From: Anniella stebbinsi
Taxonomy: Eukaryota > Chordata > Lepidosauria > Squamata > Anniellidae
Direction of reading: 5' to 3'
DNA: 64,000 nt
Assembly: GCA_029215795.1 (NCBI GenBank)
Contig: JARDYH010000001.1
Coordinates: 198,965,654-199,029,653 of the forward strand
Positions within the stretch are counted from its first letter, which is position 1. Each line of letters opens with the position of its first letter. Positions 24,380 to 34,810 of this stretch are shown in pieces. Both the position numbers and the translations under genes were made by a program. The notes below the pieces were generated by a model, which ran no database searches, had not been told where the DNA came from, and was given only the letters and a program-made list of their open reading frames with translations.

Positions 24380-26130
24380 ATGTGTACTGTTAAGATTTGT
24401 GTTATAGGGATATCAAAGGATGCTGAATTAATGCTGGATACTGGCTCAGCAGTCTCTATATTGCCTGAATCATTTTTCCGGCATTACTTCAGAGATATAC
24501 CACTCATGGAACCAAAAATACAGTCGGTGTGCTATCAAGTAGGGATGTGCACTGGATCGGACCCGATCCACGATCCGAGTCCGGTCCAGTGGGAAATTGG
24601 ATAAATTATCCGATTTCCGATCCCGCAGCTGGATCGGCCGATCCAATCCGAACCGGTCCGAAAAGGCTCCGAACCGGTTCGGCGGATCGGCGGATCGGCG
24701 GGCGCCCACTGGCGCCCACCGCCGCTTCCATTGGCGGGCGCCAGCGGGCGCCCGCCGATGAAAGTGGACAACGGGGGGGGGGAGGAGGGGGGCGCTTACC
24801 TTCTCGGCCCGTTCGCTCCCGTCCGGCACTAGCAGCTACTACCAGCGGGCTCCGCGGCCTGCTCTAGGGTGGCGCGCCGGGTGATGTCATCACCCGGCGC
24901 ACTACTCTAGAGCAGGCCGCGGAGCCTGCTGGTGGTAGCCGCCGGCCCCGGACGGGAGCGGACGGGCCGAGAAGGTAAGCAGGGGGTGCGTGGAGGGGAG
25001 GAGGGGGCGCGCGGAGGGGGGAGGGGGGCCCTTACCTTCCCGTCCCGGCGGCTCCCGTCCCGGCGCCGGCGCCTACTACTACCAGCAGGCTCCGCGGCCT
25101 GCTCTAGGGTGGCGCGCCGGGTGATGTCATCACCCGGCGCGCTACTCTAGAGCAGGCCGCGGAGCCTGCTGGTAGTAGTAGGCGCCGGCGCCAGACGGGA
25201 GCCGCCGGGCCGGGAAGGTAAGCAGGGGGTGCGTGGAGGGGAGGAGGGGGCGCGCGGAGGGGGGAGGGGGGCCCTTACCTTCCCGTCCCGGCGGCTCCCG
25301 TCCCGGCGCCGGCGCCTACTACTACCAGCAGGCTCCGCAGCCTACTCCAGGGTGGCGCGCCGGGTGATGTCATCACCCGGCGCGCTACTCGAGAGTAGGC
25401 CGCGGAGCCCGCTGGTAGTAGCCGCCGGCGCCGGACGGGAGCGGACGGGCCGAGAAGGTAAGCAGTGGCGGGGAAGGGGGCTTACCCCCCCCCGGAGCCG
25501 TCCGCTTCTATCCGCTGGCGCCCGCGGGCGCCAGCGGATGGAAGCGGGCGGCCCCAGGGGGGGTAGGGAGCGCGGGGGAGGGGGCTTACCTGCCGGGGCC
25601 GTCCACAGCAGACGGCCCCGGGGGGGGGAGGGAGTTAGGCCCCCCTCAGCCACCCACCGCCATTTTTTCCTCATAGACTTGCATTGCAATGCAAGTCTAT
25701 GGGGAAAAAAATGGCGGCCGATCCAAAAATTTACGATTTTTGGGTCGGGATCGGACTCGATCCGGTCCGGGGGGCCTCCGATTTTGTCCGAACCGGTCCG
25801 GGACAAAATTGGAGGTCCCGATCCGGGTCCCGATCCGATCCGGGGGGTCCGTGCACACCCCTACTATCAAGAACCAGATTTCTGTATGTGGATGTTTGCC
25901 TGTAAAAGTAACTTTTGGGCATGCTGTGCTTCTGCAGAGATTTACATTGTCCCTGACAGTACTCCTATCCTTGGGAGGGATGTGTTTGCTGCACTGAACC
26001 ATGGAATAGTTGATGGCCACATTGTTCCTCCCCAGTTAAGCACTTTTGTAGAGCGACCACTGGTTTCAGCTGTGTTGGAAGACCAGAATGAAGGAAAACT
26101 TGGCTGTGCACATGGTTTTGTTCATAAAGT
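24380..26130 (+). pseudogene. Gypsy protease segment, split by hAT element
   Basis: The first part has the aspartic protease motif LDTGSAVSILPESF at about 24,435. After the insert (24540-25863) the frame resumes at about 25,872 and includes VPDSTPILGRDVFAALNHG, the C-terminal protease motif. The TSD of the insert overlaps the split codon region. Confidence 0.85.
24540..25863. mobile_element. GC-rich hAT non-autonomous element with palindromic tandem repeats (TSD ctatcaag)
   Basis: Ends TAGGGATGTGCAC and GTGCACACCCCTA; perfect 8-bp TSDs at 24532-24539 and 25864-25871. Sub-terminal inverted arms are full of 'gatccgatcc/ggatcgg' motifs. The core holds three tandem units of 240-243 bp. Each is a near-perfect palindrome centred on GGGTGATGTCATCACCC (24880, 25120, 25363). 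No transposase. Long open frames across it are products of GC-rich repeats, not genes. Confidence 0.93.
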
Positions 26131-26147
26131 TAAAATGAAACCAAATA

Positions 26148-27010
26148 ATGATACCTGTACACCAGAAGTCACAGCGTTTACCATTTGTAGTTACAGATGC
26201 TGTTTCTGAAGAGATTGAGAAATTGGTACAACAAGATGTTATTGAGGAGGTGGAGTCACCTGAATGGGTTTCACCTATAGTAGTGGCAAAGAAGAAGAAT
26301 GGTGACATTCGTGTTTGTGTAGATTTGAGAGAGCCAAATAAAGCTATGGTGATTGATAGCCATCCTCTTCCACATACAGAAGAAGTTTTTGCAGAACTTC
26401 AGGGAGCAATGATGTTTTCTACTCTTGATTTGCAGAGTGCATACCATCAAGTTGTGTTGCATGAAGATAGCAGAGACCTTACAGCATTTATTACAGAAGA
26501 CAGATTATTCTGTTTTAAATGCGTCCCTTATGGACTTGCATCAGCATCTAGCTCTGTCCAAAAATTGATGTCAATAATTCTTAAGAAGCAAAAGGGGGTC
26601 CAATGTTAACTGGATGATATTATTGTGTTTGGAAATACTCCTGAGGAACGTGGAAGGAATTTGCAGTCTCTGTTAAGCTGTTTTAATACAGCAGGCTTGA
26701 AGCTTAATTTGGATAAATGTAAGTTTAGACAAACTGAGCTTTCTTTTCTGGGACGTACAATTTCACCTCAGGGATTGAGACCTGATCCTGATCATGTGTT
26801 GGCAATGCTAGAGGAACCTTCCCCCAGTGATGAACAAACTTTACGTTCCTTTTTGGCCCTTACCTCTTGATATGCAAAAATTATTCCTAATTGTGCATCT
26901 ATTGTTGAGCCCCTTTGTGAACTTTTAGGAGGAACGTCAAGTTTTCTTTGGACAGCAGCTGCATAATCTAGTTTTGAGAATGTGAAAGGGTTGATTGTTA
27001 ATAGTCCTTC
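26148..27010 (+). pseudogene. Gypsy reverse transcriptase, with stops
   Basis: Reads VQQDVIEEVESPEWVSPIVV, KKKNGDIRVCVDLREPNKA, FSTLDLQSAYHQVVLHE, FKCVPYGLASASSSVQ and then LDDIIVFGNTPEE. The residue before LDD in the catalytic motif is a stop codon (TAA at about 26607). A further stop at 26868 lies in the connection region. Followed by the RNase H segment after a short insert. Confidence 0.9.
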
Positions 27011-27041
27011 ACTTGCATTGTTTAAGCCTGCGTTACCTATT

Positions 27042-27101
27042 GCTGCCCTGAGATCCTTGTGATATAGGGCAGGATATAAATGTTTAAATAAATAAATAAA
27101 T
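27042..27101 (+). mobile_element. 60-bp LINE/SINE 3' tail inside Gypsy
   Basis: 'gctgccctgagatcc', 'tatagggcaggatataaatg' and (AAAT)n are an L2-type 3' terminus, extremely 5'-truncated. The Gypsy frame (LPI ... VTMDAS) resumes on either side. Confidence 0.75.
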
Positions 27102-27102
27102 A

Positions 27103-27480
27103 GTGACAATGGATGCTTCTGATTATAGACTGGAAGCAGTACTTACGCAGCTCCATGAGGATAAGGTGGAAAAGATTGTTGCATTTACATCAAGAACGCT
27201 TACTGAGGCTGAGAGCAAATATTCAATTATTGAAAAAGAAGTGCTTGCTTGTGTTTGGGCTACAGAAAAGTGGAGGACATATCTATGGGGCCATTTATTT
27301 AAATTATGTACTGACCATAGGCCTTTGACAACACTGTTAACCACAAAGGGAGTGGGATGAGTAAGAAATTGTATTGCTAGATGGTCAACAAAACTACTTT
27401 CCTTTACATATGAAATGGTGTATAGACCAGGGACTCAAAATGTGACCGCTGATTGTTTGTCCTGCTTGCCTTTGCCATCA
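27103..27480 (+). pseudogene. Gypsy RNase H segment
   Basis: TMDASDYRLEAVLTQL (catalytic D), SKYSIIEKEVLACVWATEKW, then CTDHRPLTTLL, and after a stop at 27358 YRPGTQNVTADCLS. This is the standard Ty3/Gypsy RNase H order. Confidence 0.9.
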
Positions 27481-27569
27481 CCTGGGAATCCATCAGAAGG
27501 TGATGAAGAAGTAGTTGCTATTATTACTAGTACATTTAAGGCAGTTACACAAGAGCAGTTTCTAGCTGC

Positions 27570-28720
27570 ATGTTTGGCATGTCCAATCCAACAAAAGTTA
27601 CGGAATTTTTGCCAGGCAGATGGCCTTATAATAAGAAAAAGCTTGAACCCATTTTGTTGCCCTATTTTAGAATATGTGACGAACTCTTTTTCCATGATGG
27701 GTACGCGTTACGGGGAGCACATTGTTTACTTGTGCCAGAGGAATGGCAGTCTACATTTATACATTTGGTACATGATACCCATCAAGCGATTGTTAGAACT
27801 AAACAGAGATTGAGAGATATGTATTGGTGGCCAGGGATGGACTCTCAAATGGAAACAGCTATAAAATCATGTGTGACTTGTCAATTACACTGTAAGACAG
27901 CAATAACTGGTACATCACCATTACAGCCAGTCCCACTTCCAGATGCTGCATGGGAAAAGATTGCAGTTGATATTGTAGGACCTTTTGATGCTGCTCCAAT
28001 TGATTGTCATTATGCTATCACATTAATTGATTATAGCAAATGGCCGGAGGTAGCATTCACATCTCAAGTTACCTCAGCTACAATTATTTGCTTCCTCTCC
28101 GTTGTTTTTAGTAGAGAAGGAAATCCGAAATAAAAGATTTCAGATAATGCAGCTCAGTCCACCTCAGTAGAATTTGAAACCTTCTTAGATGAGCGTACTA
28201 TTACCCATTGAAGATCATCTGTGTATTCCTCTCAAGCTAATGGGAAAATTGAAAGGTTTAACAGAAGCCTGAATGACAGTTTACAAACAGCTGAATTAGA
28301 AAGAAAAGCCTAGAAAATATTCACCACTGATTTTTTGCAAATATATAGAGCTACATGGCATGCAGCAACACAGAGATCGCCTGCGGAGTTATTGCATGGG
28401 AGAAAGATGCATACTAAATTGAATGTGGCTGGAGTGTTAAAACCTAGACCAGATATACCTTTGGAATCTGAGATGAGAGCGAGCGTTAAAGAGAAACAAA
28501 GGAAATCTAAAGTATATACAGATGGACGTTGTGGTGCTAGGAACAAACATTCCAATGCAACTCCTTTGTTTGAGTTAGGAAACCTGGGATTTTATGAAAG
28601 GGAGAACAGAGATTCACATCTCCTGATAAAATTATTGAAAGAAGAGGACCTTATACTTCTAAACGTTCTGATGGGCACATGTGGAATGCTTCTTACCTTG
28701 CTCCAGTAGACTGCAAAAGA
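27570..28720 (+). pseudogene. Gypsy integrase segment, frameshifted
   Basis: Zinc-binding region H..H (HLVHDTHQ) with CVTCQLHC; catalytic core D in VDIVGPFDAAP, second D in KISDNAAQSTSVEF after a stop at 28131, E region SSQANGKIERFNRS. The C-terminal part includes RGPYTSKRSDGHMWNASYLA in another frame. A frameshift near 27,600 separates it from the upstream frame. Confidence 0.9.
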
Positions 28721-28921
28721 TGAGGAAGATACCCATTTTGTGTTAGAGGATTTGCCTTTCTCACCCACGCTGCAGACTATGCCAGCAGCTGGGCCTGACC
28801 AACCGGGAAGTGAACCAGAAAGATGGCCAGTCCGTGTCAGACAACCACCTGCTTGGACTAAGGGTTATGTTACGTAGTGTTGGGTTGTAGGACTATAGAG
28901 GTTTCTTAAGACAGGGAGAAA

Positions 28922-29088
28922 TGTGGTGAATGTATAGGCATTGTATCTTTAGGAGAGCTAGGATTATGCCCAGCTGAAGGATGGCAGCCTATAAGAGGAA
29001 ATTGGGAATAGTAATTGGACATACTGCTAGTCTTGCAATGTATACTTATAAAGGGTTTATATTTTTACTCTGCCTCCCTTTGGATACA
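28922..29088 (+). repeat. Gypsy 3' LTR
   Basis: Starts TGTGGTGAATGTATAGG after a purine tract and ends CTTTGGATACA. About 15 bp shorter than the 5' LTR through small indels. Confidence 0.85.
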
Positions 29089-29321
29089 ACAGCCTGGTCC
29101 AGGTTTAATCCCTGACATTTCTACTCATAAAGATTTCATCATATCTCGGCTGGAAAAGGACTTCTGCCTGAGGCCTAGCAGAGGATATTGTCAGTTGGTC
29201 TGGCTTCGTTGCCAGGCAGCTCCTTACATTTGATATCCTTCCTTCCTTCTCCAGCCCAGCACACAATTTCCAGGAATCCTCTACTTAGAAATCTTCCAGA
29301 TAATTTTATTTTAGTTCTACT

Positions 29322-29640
29322 AGGCTGACCACATGAAAAGGAGGTCGGGGCTCATGTAACTTTAACAGTTGTAGAGAAAAGGGAATTTCAGCCAGTGTCA
29401 TTTGTATGCAATTAGTCCCTGGTGAAATTCTCTCTTCATCACAACAGTTAAAGTTGCATGCACTATACTAGAGTGACCATATACAAAAGAAGGCAGGGCC
29501 CCTGCAACTTTAACTGTTGGGATGAAGAGGGAATTTCATCAGGAACTAATTGCATACAAATGACACCGGCTGAAATTCCCTTTTCTCTACAACTGTTAAA
29601 GTTACATGAGCCCTGTCCTCCTTTTCATATGGTCAGCCTA
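29322..29640 (+). mobile_element. Dimeric hAT-like MITE, copy F (TSD gttctact)
   Basis: Termini AGGCTGACCACATG and CATATGGTCAGCCTA; perfect TSDs at 29314-29321 and 29641-29648. It lies about 230 bp downstream of the Gypsy 3' LTR. Confidence 0.9.
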
Positions 29641-29761
29641 GTTCTACTGTTGCTAGTTTTTAATATGTGACATCTTTTAACTGGAGCCATTTGCACGTAT
29701 TTCTCAGAATTCCTCTGAAGGTGCATATGGCCCACAAATTCCAGCCCGATTGTCCAAATTG

Positions 29762-30020
29762 GCTTTAACCCTATGAAAAGGAGGACAGGGTTCCTGCAAC
29801 TTTAACAGTTGCATAGAAAAGGGAATTTCAGCAGGTGTCATTTGTATACATGCAGCACCTGGTGAAATTCCCTCTTCATCACCTCTTGACCAGATACAAA
29901 AAAGGGCAGGGCTCCTGCAGCTTTAACTGATGCAATGAAGAGGGAATTTCCCTTATTCCCTTTTCTATACAACTGTTAAAGATACAGGAGCCCTATCCTC
30001 TTTTTCATATGGTCACCCTA
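29762..30020 (+). mobile_element. Dimeric hAT-like MITE, copy G, degraded
   Basis: The left end is eroded and the second half shortened, but 'atgaaaaggaggacaggg' and 'catatggtcaccctaaat' and the internal 'gaccagatacaaaa' terminus remain. Confidence 0.75.
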
Positions 30021-30119
30021 AATCTAAAATAATTACCACAAACTAACTTTCCCTCAAGGAGGTCAAGGTGGCAGACATTTTATCCCATTTTAGTCTCTCC
30101 CTCAACCTTATGATCCCTT

Positions 30120-30660
30120 TTCAGGCAGCACGCTAAGCCATGGTGGTTAAGCATTTTGAGCTAAACATTATGGCTTAGGGAGTCATGTGAACCATGACTT
30201 AGCATGTCGTATGAAGCATTCCTAACCATGATGGCTACATAACCATTAAACATGCTCACTAAGCATTTGCTGGTAAAGAGTTAGTGGCAGGACAGGGCAG
30301 AGGGGTGGCCAGTGGGGCTAGTTGGCCCGGGGCCCACGATTTTGAGGGGGCACTCCAACGAGGATGTCCCCCCCCCAGCTTACGCTACTGCTTCCGTAGC
30401 GTAAGTGGCCCATCGAGAAACAGTGCAGAAGCCGTCCGTTGTGAATACCATGGTCAGACTACAAGCTCCAGAGGGCCATGCCGCATGTGGGGCAGGGATA
30501 TATGTGCCTAAGCTGCGATGGTTGTCCTTACTGTGTTGTCCTTAATGAGCAGTTTGAAATGTAGGGGGCACACACTTCCCATTTGGCCTGGGCATATTAC
30601 CAGCTCTGCATGGCCCTGGTTAGTGGCCTAACTATGGCTTTAGCGTATTGTCTGTACAGG
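30120..30660. mobile_element. Foldback element, CACGCTAAGCC family, interrupted
   Basis: Left end 'caggcagcacgctaagcc', right end 'ggctttagcgtattgtctgt' after the nested hAT insert (30288-30626) is removed. Related to the intact copy at 36348-36552. Confidence 0.75.
30288..30618. mobile_element. CAGGG-type hAT non-autonomous element (TSD gttagtgg)
   Basis: Same family as 3266-3645, with perfect 8-bp TSDs at 30280-30287 and 30619-30626. It is inserted inside the older foldback element at 30120-30660. Confidence 0.9.
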
Positions 30661-31560
30661 GCCTTGAGATGTGTTAGGTTGGGATATAGAAACTAGACCA
30701 TGGCTGAGTGCGGATTTGTACCCCAGTCTCTGTGGTTCAAATTCCAGCAATGCCATGCTATCCAGTGCATCATACTGAGTCTCTTCTCATTCTTCTTCAT
30801 CCTTGCTTTGGAGAGGCCTTCGCCAACCTGGTGCCCCATTATTCCTAGCCATGTCAGCCAATGGGTTTGATGGGAGTTGTAATCCACCCCATCGAGGTAG
30901 ATGGTTTGGAGCATTTGATAGGTACAAGCAAGCAAGCAAAAGGCAAAAACAAACAGCCACCTCAATAGACTTTAATGATGCTGCAACCTTTTTTTAAAAA
31001 AAGACATCCAACATACACAACAGCATGACAAATGCTGGGGAGAATGGTTTGCCAGAGATGTGCTTTCGTTTTCCTCCTCCCTCGGCCTTTATCAGAATGC
31101 TGAGTTTCTGGAAGCGGCAGTCTGAGATAGCTCCTTCTGCTGGTTAATTTAAACAGAATTGGCAAGCAATGGCAGGCGCAGTTCTGAATGTCTTTTACTT
31201 CGAACCCTTCATAAAACTCTTGATTTCACTGTATGAGTCCACTGCGCATCACGATTACTTTATTTTGAAGAGCCTTTGATAGGAATGGGGATGCAGTCCT
31301 AGCAGCACTGTGGTTAACAGAAAATGAAAGAGCGCCTTGCCTGAATAACTTGGTTAGAGAAATTAGGAATGATTGTTGGGGCACAGCATGTTCCGTCTCG
31401 CTGATTAGCATCTCAAACAGACTACAAAAAGTGTAAATGGAACGGACCAAAAATGAATCTCTTTCCCTTTAGAAATATGTCGCATTATTGTGGCAGGAGG
31501 CAGGCCCAGTTCAATGCATCAGCAGCTGCCACCACTGCTATACAACAAATAATACACACT
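30661..31560. other. Unassigned stretch apart from one palindromic relic
   Basis: Apart from the relic at 30813-30920 I see no repeat family or gene. Confidence 0.4.
30813..30920. repeat. Palindromic repeat relic
   Basis: 'ccaacctggtgcccc' and 'gatgggagttgtaatcca' mark the arms. Confidence 0.5.
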
Positions 31561-32097
31561 GGCTGCATTCGGACAACACATTAAGCAACTGAGGGGTGGG
31601 GGGGGAAACAATAGTCAGTTGTGTTGCTTATTGTGTTGTGTGGAGGGTAACACGCCGCTCACAAACTACTGACGGTATGCTATTCCACCCAAATAAGCAA
31701 CTGAAAGAAACAACTGGCTTGCAAGTTGTTTAGCTCGAAGCCAGTTGTTTAAAGAGTTGTGTGGAGGGGTGAGTGTGTTAATGGCATGTGGCCAGTGGGT
31801 TAAAACACAAGCCCATAGAGGTAGGCGGCAAGAGCGACCAAAGCGGCTGCTGCCACTCTGCTACAACTGGTGCAACTTGCAGAGTCTGCTGGGATAGAAC
31901 TGGGAGGAGGGAGGGTGGGGAGAGGGGCGGGGGCGGGGGCTGTGACAGTCAAATGCTGGGTTGACTAGTAGTCCACTCAATGCCAGCCCCAACCACCCAC
32001 AGTTGTGTAGGAATATGCTGTGTGGGGAGTACCCACAAAATAACCAACTGTAAGTTGGCTACTCAACCATTGACTAATGTGTTGTCCAAATTCAGCC
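31561..32097. mobile_element. GGCTG..TTCGG foldback element, long form
   Basis: GGCTGCATTCGGACAACAC and GTGTTGTCCAAATTCAGCC termini enclose 537 bp. Internal sub-terminal repeats 'gttgtttagctcgaagccagttg' match the element at 38572. Flanks act/tct. Confidence 0.8.
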
Positions 32098-32317
32098 TCT
32101 GAAGCAGATCAAGCTGCATCCTATGTTTGCTAAGCTTGTCAGAGGAAGATCTAGAGATGTGGAGGCCTGAGAAAAAACTGGAAGAAACAAAAAAAAAAGG
32201 AACTAAACTATTTACCCCAAATTTTTCAAAGCCCCCATGCTCCCCCCCCTTTTTTCTGGTTCTCCACAGGCCTTCATATCCATGATTAATGTTCAGTGAC
32301 TCTATAAGGAACATGTT

Positions 32318-32436
32318 AAACAAGTGTGGGGAGCATATGGCCTTCCAGATATTGTTGGACTCCCAACTCCCATCAGCTTTGGCCTGGGGTGATGGGAGTT
32401 GCAGTCCAACAACATCTGGAGGGCCACAGGTTAAGT
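32318..32436. repeat. Palindromic 'ccagatgtgttgg' repeat
   Basis: Arms 'ccttccagatattgttggac' and 'gtccaacaacatctggaggg' are near-perfect complements with 'aactcccatcagc' inside. Confidence 0.7.
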
Positions 32437-32805
32437 GTTCAGAAGCAAATTCAGTTCTGAGTATACCTCTGCAACGTGAATTGTTCTGATGTCCATTGAG
32501 AGGCTAAATAGTTCTGAGAAGAGAGTGCCCTAGCTTAGAGAAAACCAACACATGATGCTAAATGTGTTATTAGTACGCACGTCAGGGAGAAATTAATAGC
32601 ACATCAGCCCCTCCAAAATTTTAATTGGGAGCACAGCACATGAGAGGGGCAGCTGAAACCTGCCTCCTCCCTCATTGGAGTCCTGAAAAAAAAACCAGTT
32701 CTCCCCACAACTGCTGTGTTGGCCCAAGAAGAAAAGTTCCCATTTACACGATAAGAATAGCTGGGTAGGGTGATTTTCTGAGTGTGGGAAAAAGGGGTTA
32801 AAGTC

Positions 32806-33125
32806 TAGAGTGACCATATAGAACAGAGGACAGGGCTCTTGTATCTTTAACAGTTGCTTAGAAAAGGGAATTTCAGCAGGTGTCATTTGTATGCATGCAG
32901 CACCTGGTGAAATCCCCTCTTCATCACAACAGTTAAAGCTGCAGGAACTAATCTAGAGTGACCAGATACAAAAGAAGGCAGGGCCCCTGCAACTTTAACT
33001 GTTGTGATGAAGAGGGGATTTCACCAGGTGCTGTATGCATACAAATGACACCTGCTGAAATTCCATTTTCTAGGCAATTGTTACAGATACAGGAGCCCTG
33101 TCCTCCTTTTCATATGGTCACCCTA
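32806..33125 (+). mobile_element. Dimeric hAT-like MITE, copy H
   Basis: TAGAGTGACCATATAG ... CATATGGTCACCCTA with the internal TAGAGTGACCAGATACAAAAG at about 32,953. No clear TSD, so it is probably older. Confidence 0.82.
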
Positions 33126-34472
33126 AGTTACCTCTTCTTCTCACGTGTTGCAGTCCTAGGCCCCATTCACACGTGTGAGTAGAGAAAGTGGTTAGGGGAG
33201 CTACAGAGAGGGCAGAGTTAGGGTAACCAGTACAAGTGGGCCTGCCACACAACCGTGGGACCACACAGCACCACATGGTTCTGCTACGCATCCACCCCCC
33301 ACAGTTAACAGACGTAACTCTGCTGATTTACCACGCATCCTGGCCTCCTCCCTGACCCGGATGGCCTCTCTGGGCCCTCTCCATTGAAAAAATACCACCT
33401 CCAAAAATGGCCACATGACCACAGAGAAAGTCTGTGGCAGCAAGAGCATCACCAGAATTGGCAGTTACTCCTGCCAACAGACTCTCTGGTCACAGCCAGG
33501 GCCGCCAAGAGTGAGTTCAAGCCCCCGGTGAAAAAAAGCCTTTTGTTTTGCTACAAAAAACTGTGTAAGCCATTTAACCTATTGTAATTAAAGAATAACT
33601 AAAAAAAAATTAAAATATATACTTTATCATAATAAAATACAATTGTACCCCAAATACCCAAATTGCAAGTTTATTCATAAAAAGCTACATTTTTAAAACA
33701 ATTGATTCAGGAAAGTTGCATTTTGTGAAATTCACTGTATCATGTTTATTTCAGTGGAGCTTTATGAGCTTTGTGATTTGCAAATAAATCAACAACTTCA
33801 TGGATTTTTTAAAAAATTAAGTTCGGTCGGCTTGATCATGTACAGGACGTTCTGCCCCAGAGGTTGAGTAAGTATTGCAGAAATAGTTATTTTTATTTAT
33901 TTTTAAATAGAAGGGCAGAAGCCCTTCTGTTCTTGTGTTCTAATCCAAAGTAAATAAATTCACTCTTTGATTTTTTTTTCTCTTTAAAAGCAGTTCAATC
34001 TCTTAAATCTCTTCTTGCAGGGATGCCCTTCTCTGCTCCTCCATTGTGTTTGCTGCCTTTATATCTTCTCCCATTCTACAATACAATTTTTGAAATTATG
34101 GGATCATCAGTAGCTGAGGTGTAGCATACCTGATTTATGTACTGACACTTTCTGCTTTCGTTTGGTTATGCATTTAATATTGCCCCACCATTTTGTTTGT
34201 CTTCTAAGTTGCTATAATACAGCCCAGCATAAATGTCAGCTTGCGTTTCATTCTGAGCCCAGTGAAAAATAGTTTTTTTTTAATAGGCTCATCTTATTCC
34301 CCAAGATGTACCTAGCTTCAAAGTTGACTGCAGGTTTACCTTAGTATCTTCAATGGATATGTTACTACATGCAGACCAGTGGCTTTTTCATCATAAGTAA
34401 ATTAATTATGCCTCTCTGTTTTCCTGCTCCTTGATCTTTAATGTAATTGGAACTGTTTTTCTGCTGTATCAT
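33126..34472. other. Unassigned AT-rich intergenic stretch
   Basis: No coding or repeat assignment; poly-A and poly-T runs near 33,600 and 33,970. Confidence 0.45.
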
Positions 34473-34810
34473 AGAACCATAGAATAGTAGAGTTGGAAGG
34501 GGCCTATAAGGCCATTGCACCCAACCCTCTGCTCAATGCAGGAATCCACCTTAAAGCATCCCTGACAGATGGCTGTCCAGCTGCCTCTTGAAGGCCTCTC
34601 GTGTGAGAGAGCCCATGACCTCCCTAGGTAATTGGTTCCATTGTTATAATGCTCTAACAGTCAGGAAGTTTTTCCTGATGTCCAGCCAGAATCTGGCTTC
34701 CTGTAACCTGAGCCCATTATTCCATGTCCTGATGATTAAGAAGAGATCCTCGCCCTCCTCTGTGTGACAACCTTTCAAGTGAAGAGTGCTATCATGTCTC
34801 CCCTCAGTCT
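34473..34810 (-). mobile_element. CR1 LINE 3' end
   Basis: Begins on the plus strand with 'atagaaccatagaatagtag' (reverse of the CR1 terminal repeat), then 'ggaaggggcctataaggcc' and 'tttttcctgatgtccagcc'. It is therefore a 5'-truncated CR1 on the minus strand. Confidence 0.9.

Larger units (their letters stand above)
20884..29088 (+). mobile_element. Gypsy-type LTR retrotransposon, degenerate, with four nested insertions
   Basis: Two similar short LTRs (20884-21064; 28922-29088) flank gag, protease, RT, RNase H and integrase remnants in the usual Gypsy (Ty3) order. After the 5' LTR comes TTTTGGCGACGAAGG, a typical primer-binding region. A purine-rich 'agacagggagaaa' precedes the 3' LTR. The coding region is interrupted by a foldback element, an L2 LINE, a GC-rich hAT element and a LINE/SINE tail (listed separately). 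Each insertion lies cleanly between recognisable Gypsy segments. Multiple stops and frameshifts make it inactive. Flanking duplication not found. Confidence 0.93.

Noticed and set aside
24880..25380. CRISPR-like regularly spaced palindromes
   Set aside because: Vertebrate context, only three units, spacing explained by tandem duplication within a transposon.
25229..26209. 326-codon open frame
   Set aside because: It runs through GC-rich palindromic repeats of a hAT element into Gypsy protease sequence; not a gene.
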